Source: Treponema sp. (lineage in GTDB: Bacteria; Spirochaetota; Spirochaetia; Treponematales; Breznakiellaceae). From it: a DNA stretch of 6,589 nucleotides. Every line of letters starts with the position of its first letter. The first letter of the stretch is position 1. The stretch lies in assembly GCA_031259515.1 (NCBI GenBank), contig JAIRLK010000248.1, forward strand, positions 1 through 6,589. Reading direction: 5' to 3'. Both the position numbers and the translations under genes were made by a program. The notes below the pieces were generated by a model, which did no database searches, was not told the origin of the DNA, and saw only the letters and a list, made by a program, of their open reading frames with translations. Below, piece after piece: positions 5,397 to 6,589 of this stretch.

Positions 5397-6151
5397 TAAA
5401 AAAAACAATCCACCCCATGATCAATAAAAACCTGCCGGTAGTCCGCTAAATCTTCTTTGTGGATCTGCGGCATCCCCCGCAGAGCATACTCCCAATTCAG
5501 TTTTTCGTATTTTTTCTCCCCAAACTGGTGAAAGGGAAGGAGTTGCGCTTTTCCAAGCCCCACAGCCCTGATGAGGCGGGAAAAACCCTCCGCATCGGCC
5601 AACGAATCGTTATACCCAGGTATGACCGGAATCCGGGGAAGGACGACCTTGCCTCGCTCCAGGGCTTTTTGCAGGTTTTCAAGGATAGGGCCGTTATGAA
5701 CGCCGGTTCCTTCCTCATGGCGGCGGTCATCATGATGCTTTATATCAAAAAGAATCAAATCCACTCCGGCGAAGACTTTCTCAAAAACTTCAGGCCGCGC
5801 GTAACCGGAAGTCTCGATAGCCCGGTGGATTCCTTCTTTTCCTAATGCTTCCAGCAAGGCGGCGGCAAATTTCCCCTGGGTCAGCGCTTCCCCGCCGGAC
5901 AGGGTAACGCCGCCCCCGGATTCCTCGTAAAAAGGCCGGTCTTGGAGGCAGACATCCACCGTTTCTTCTATCGAATAAGGCCGGGAATCGGGAGTTTCCC
6001 CCATCATACAGGGCTCGGCCCGCTGGGATTCGGGGTTGGAACACCATTTGCAGGAGAGGGGGCAGCCTTTGAAAAACACCACCGTCCGTATGCCAGGGCC
6101 GTCATGGAGGCTGAATTTCTGAATATTAAAGAGAAGTCCGGTAAGCGCCAT
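5396..6151 (-). CDS. Glycyl-radical enzyme activase (radical SAM, PflA-like)
   Basis: This enzyme uses a 4Fe-4S cluster and S-adenosylmethionine to place the glycyl radical on an anaerobic partner enzyme of the pyruvate formate-lyase type. In 251 residues one sees the family opening (NIQKFSLHDGPGIRTVVFFKGC, broken here only for naming), the CX3CX2C cluster at C30, C34, C37 in CPLSCKWCSNPES, and the SAM-contacting SGGEAL (85-90; Ala replaces the more usual Pro). DIKHHD and the LLPFHQFGEKKYEKL segment near the C-terminus are also present. CSNPES followed by YEESGGGVTLSGGE is the style of activases for glycerol dehydratase-like enzymes, which normally carry a two-cluster ferredoxin insert after CSNPES. 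Here that insert is absent and only C48 and C68 remain. Its partner enzyme is not in the window. The promoter implies a leaderless message. Confidence 0.9.
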   Translation of the reverse strand: MALTGLLFNIQKFSLHDGPGIRTVVFFKGCPLSCKWCSNPESQRAEPCMMGETPDSRPYSIEETVDVCLQDRPFYEESGGGVTLSGGEALTQGKFAAALLEALGKEGIHRAIETSGYARPEVFEKVFAGVDLILFDIKHHDDRRHEEGTGVHNGPILENLQKALERGKVVLPRIPVIPGYNDSLADAEGFSRLIRAVGLGKAQLLPFHQFGEKKYEKLNWEYALRGMPQIHKEDLADYRQVFIDHGVDCFF

Positions 6152-6157
6152 AGTTCT

Positions 6158-6187
6158 ACTATAAAAAACAAATTCCGGTCTTGTAAA
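6158..6187 (-). promoter_or_regulatory. Promoter of the activase gene, leaderless start
   Basis: On the minus strand TTTACA (6187-6182, five of six), an 18-nt spacer and TATAGT (6163-6158, five of six). The -10 box ends 6 nt before ATG 6151, exactly as at uvrC, and there is no Shine-Dalgarno. The transcript is predicted to start at or next to the A of the ATG. Confidence 0.6.
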
Positions 6188-6197
6188 GCGCCATATC

Positions 6198-6261
6198 TTA
6201 TTAAAATAATGATATTTACATCTTTAATAAAATATTTTATTATCTTAATAATTTTATTATT
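6198..6261. promoter_or_regulatory. AT-rich palindrome array, candidate operators
   Basis: Three palindromes lie in the shared control region of the divergent activase and binding-protein genes: TTATT-AA-AATAA (6198-6209), a perfect 18-bp palindrome TAATAAAATATTTTATTA (6225-6242), and AATAAT-TTT-ATTATT (6247-6261). The last overlaps the first two bases of the TTGACA of the rightward promoter. Their centres are about 30 and 20.5 bp apart, near whole helical turns. The nearby DeoR-family protein is one candidate binder. Alternatively this is simply AT-rich upstream-element DNA. Confidence 0.45.
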
Positions 6262-6288
6262 GACAAAGAAAAGTTTACAAGATATTCT
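6260..6288 (+). promoter_or_regulatory. Promoter of the sugar-binding protein gene
   Basis: A perfect TTGACA (6260-6265), a 17-nt spacer and TATTCT (6283-6288, four of six). Very AT-rich DNA upstream could serve as an UP element. Transcription would start near 6295, leaving a leader of about 46 nt. Confidence 0.65.
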
Positions 6289-6296
6289 TAACGGTA

Positions 6297-6335
6297 CCGG
6301 GTAGAGTATCCCGGGATAAAAATTTTTCCAGGAGG
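6297..6335 (+). promoter_or_regulatory. Leader hairpin and ribosome binding site
   Basis: CCGGG (6297-6301) and CCCGG (6310-6314) form a 5-bp GC stem with an 8-nt loop at the very 5' end of the predicted transcript; a 5'-terminal hairpin of this kind can stabilise mRNA. It is followed by a strong Shine-Dalgarno AGGAGG (6330-6335), 5 nt before ATG 6341. Confidence 0.55.
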
Positions 6336-6340
6336 AAACA

Positions 6341-6589
6341 ATGAAAAAGATTCTCGGTATTTTTGTTCTGGTATCTGTTTTGTTTTGCGGCATCTCTCCG
6401 CTCTTCGCGGGGGGCAGCCAGGCGGCGTCCGGCGAGAGCGGAGATAAGTCCTACCGGATCGCCTTTCTTCCCGGTAGTATGGCTAACGAATCCCAGGCGT
6501 ATTCGGCCAAGCAGTTCCAGAAATTCGGCCCCTCAATGGGATTCGATGTAACCATTTTTGACGGACGCGCTGACGCTCAGGTTCAGGCG
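6341..6589 (+). CDS. Periplasmic sugar-binding protein of an ABC importer (5' part)
   Basis: Only the first 83 codons are present; the gene runs off the right edge. Residues 1-23 are a signal peptide: MKK, a hydrophobic stretch (ILGIFVLVSVLFCGISPL) and a likely signal peptidase I site after LFA, giving a mature start GGSQ. C16 does not sit in a normal lipobox. A short Ser/Gly/Glu linker follows, then KSYRIAFLPGSMANESQAYSAKQFQKFGPSMGFDVTIFDGRADAQVQA. This matches the first beta-strand and helix of type-1 periplasmic binding proteins of the RbsB family, which present sugars or related small molecules to ABC permeases. The family call is good but the ligand is unknown. It is probably the first gene of a transport operon that continues to the right. 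A strong promoter and Shine-Dalgarno suggest high expression. Confidence 0.85.
   Translation, partial: MKKILGIFVLVSVLFCGISPLFAGGSQAASGESGDKSYRIAFLPGSMANESQAYSAKQFQKFGPSMGFDVTIFDGRADAQVQA

Noticed and set aside
5384..5408. Bidirectional intrinsic terminator between the DeoR-family gene and the activase
   Set aside because: The stem is only 4 bp and the A-run follows it on the plus strand, so neither transcript has a U-tract after the stem.

Overview
The window looks like chromosomal DNA of a spirochaete, most likely a treponeme of the moderately GC-rich, gut-associated kind. This is an inference. It rests on the signal-peptide style of the last gene (…LFA|GGSQ…, common in treponemal sugar-binding proteins), on the sequence character of sigma-54 and UvrC, and on GC-rich genes separated by AT-rich promoters. 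The species cannot be fixed from sequence alone.

Layout. Positions 1-68 are an almost pure C/G homopolymer, probably a contig-end or assembly artefact. Positions 69-545 contain no convincing complete gene. They hold a good leftward promoter (-35 at 257-262, -10 at 233-238) reading into a hairpin-rich leader and a possible leftward open frame cut off by the artefact, one copy of a 19-bp repeat (281-299), a perfect 12-bp hairpin (376-406) and the rpoN promoter. Next come rpoN (sigma-54, 546-1928, GTG start) with its own terminator and hpf (ribosome hibernation factor, 2042-2368). uvrC (excinuclease subunit C) converges on hpf from the minus strand (4376-2379). Across a 244-bp divergent intergenic region lies a DeoR-family repressor (4621-5382). 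It converges with a radical-SAM glycyl-radical-enzyme activase (6151-5396). Divergent from the activase, across a strongly AT-rich palindrome-bearing promoter region, is the 5' part of a periplasmic sugar-binding protein gene (6341 to the right edge).

How the genes fit together. rpoN/hpf and uvrC are housekeeping genes (alternative transcription, ribosome protection, nucleotide excision repair). The right half looks like the edge of a carbon-use locus: a sugar-phosphate-type repressor, an activase for an anaerobic glycyl radical enzyme, and the first gene of what is probably an ABC sugar importer. The glycyl radical enzyme is not in the window, so the substrate is unknown.

Most interesting signals. 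(1) A 19-bp motif occurs three times, each copy in the same orientation relative to a promoter and 31, 41 or 42 bp upstream of its -10 box (leftward promoter, uvrC, deoR-type gene). (2) uvrC, the activase and probably the repressor gene have their -10 box 6-11 nt from the start codon and no Shine-Dalgarno, implying leaderless or near-leaderless mRNAs, whereas rpoN, hpf and the binding-protein gene have normal ribosome binding sites. (3) The activase carries the CSNPES signature of ferredoxin-containing activases but lacks the ferredoxin insert. No defence, CRISPR or obvious complete mobile system was seen.
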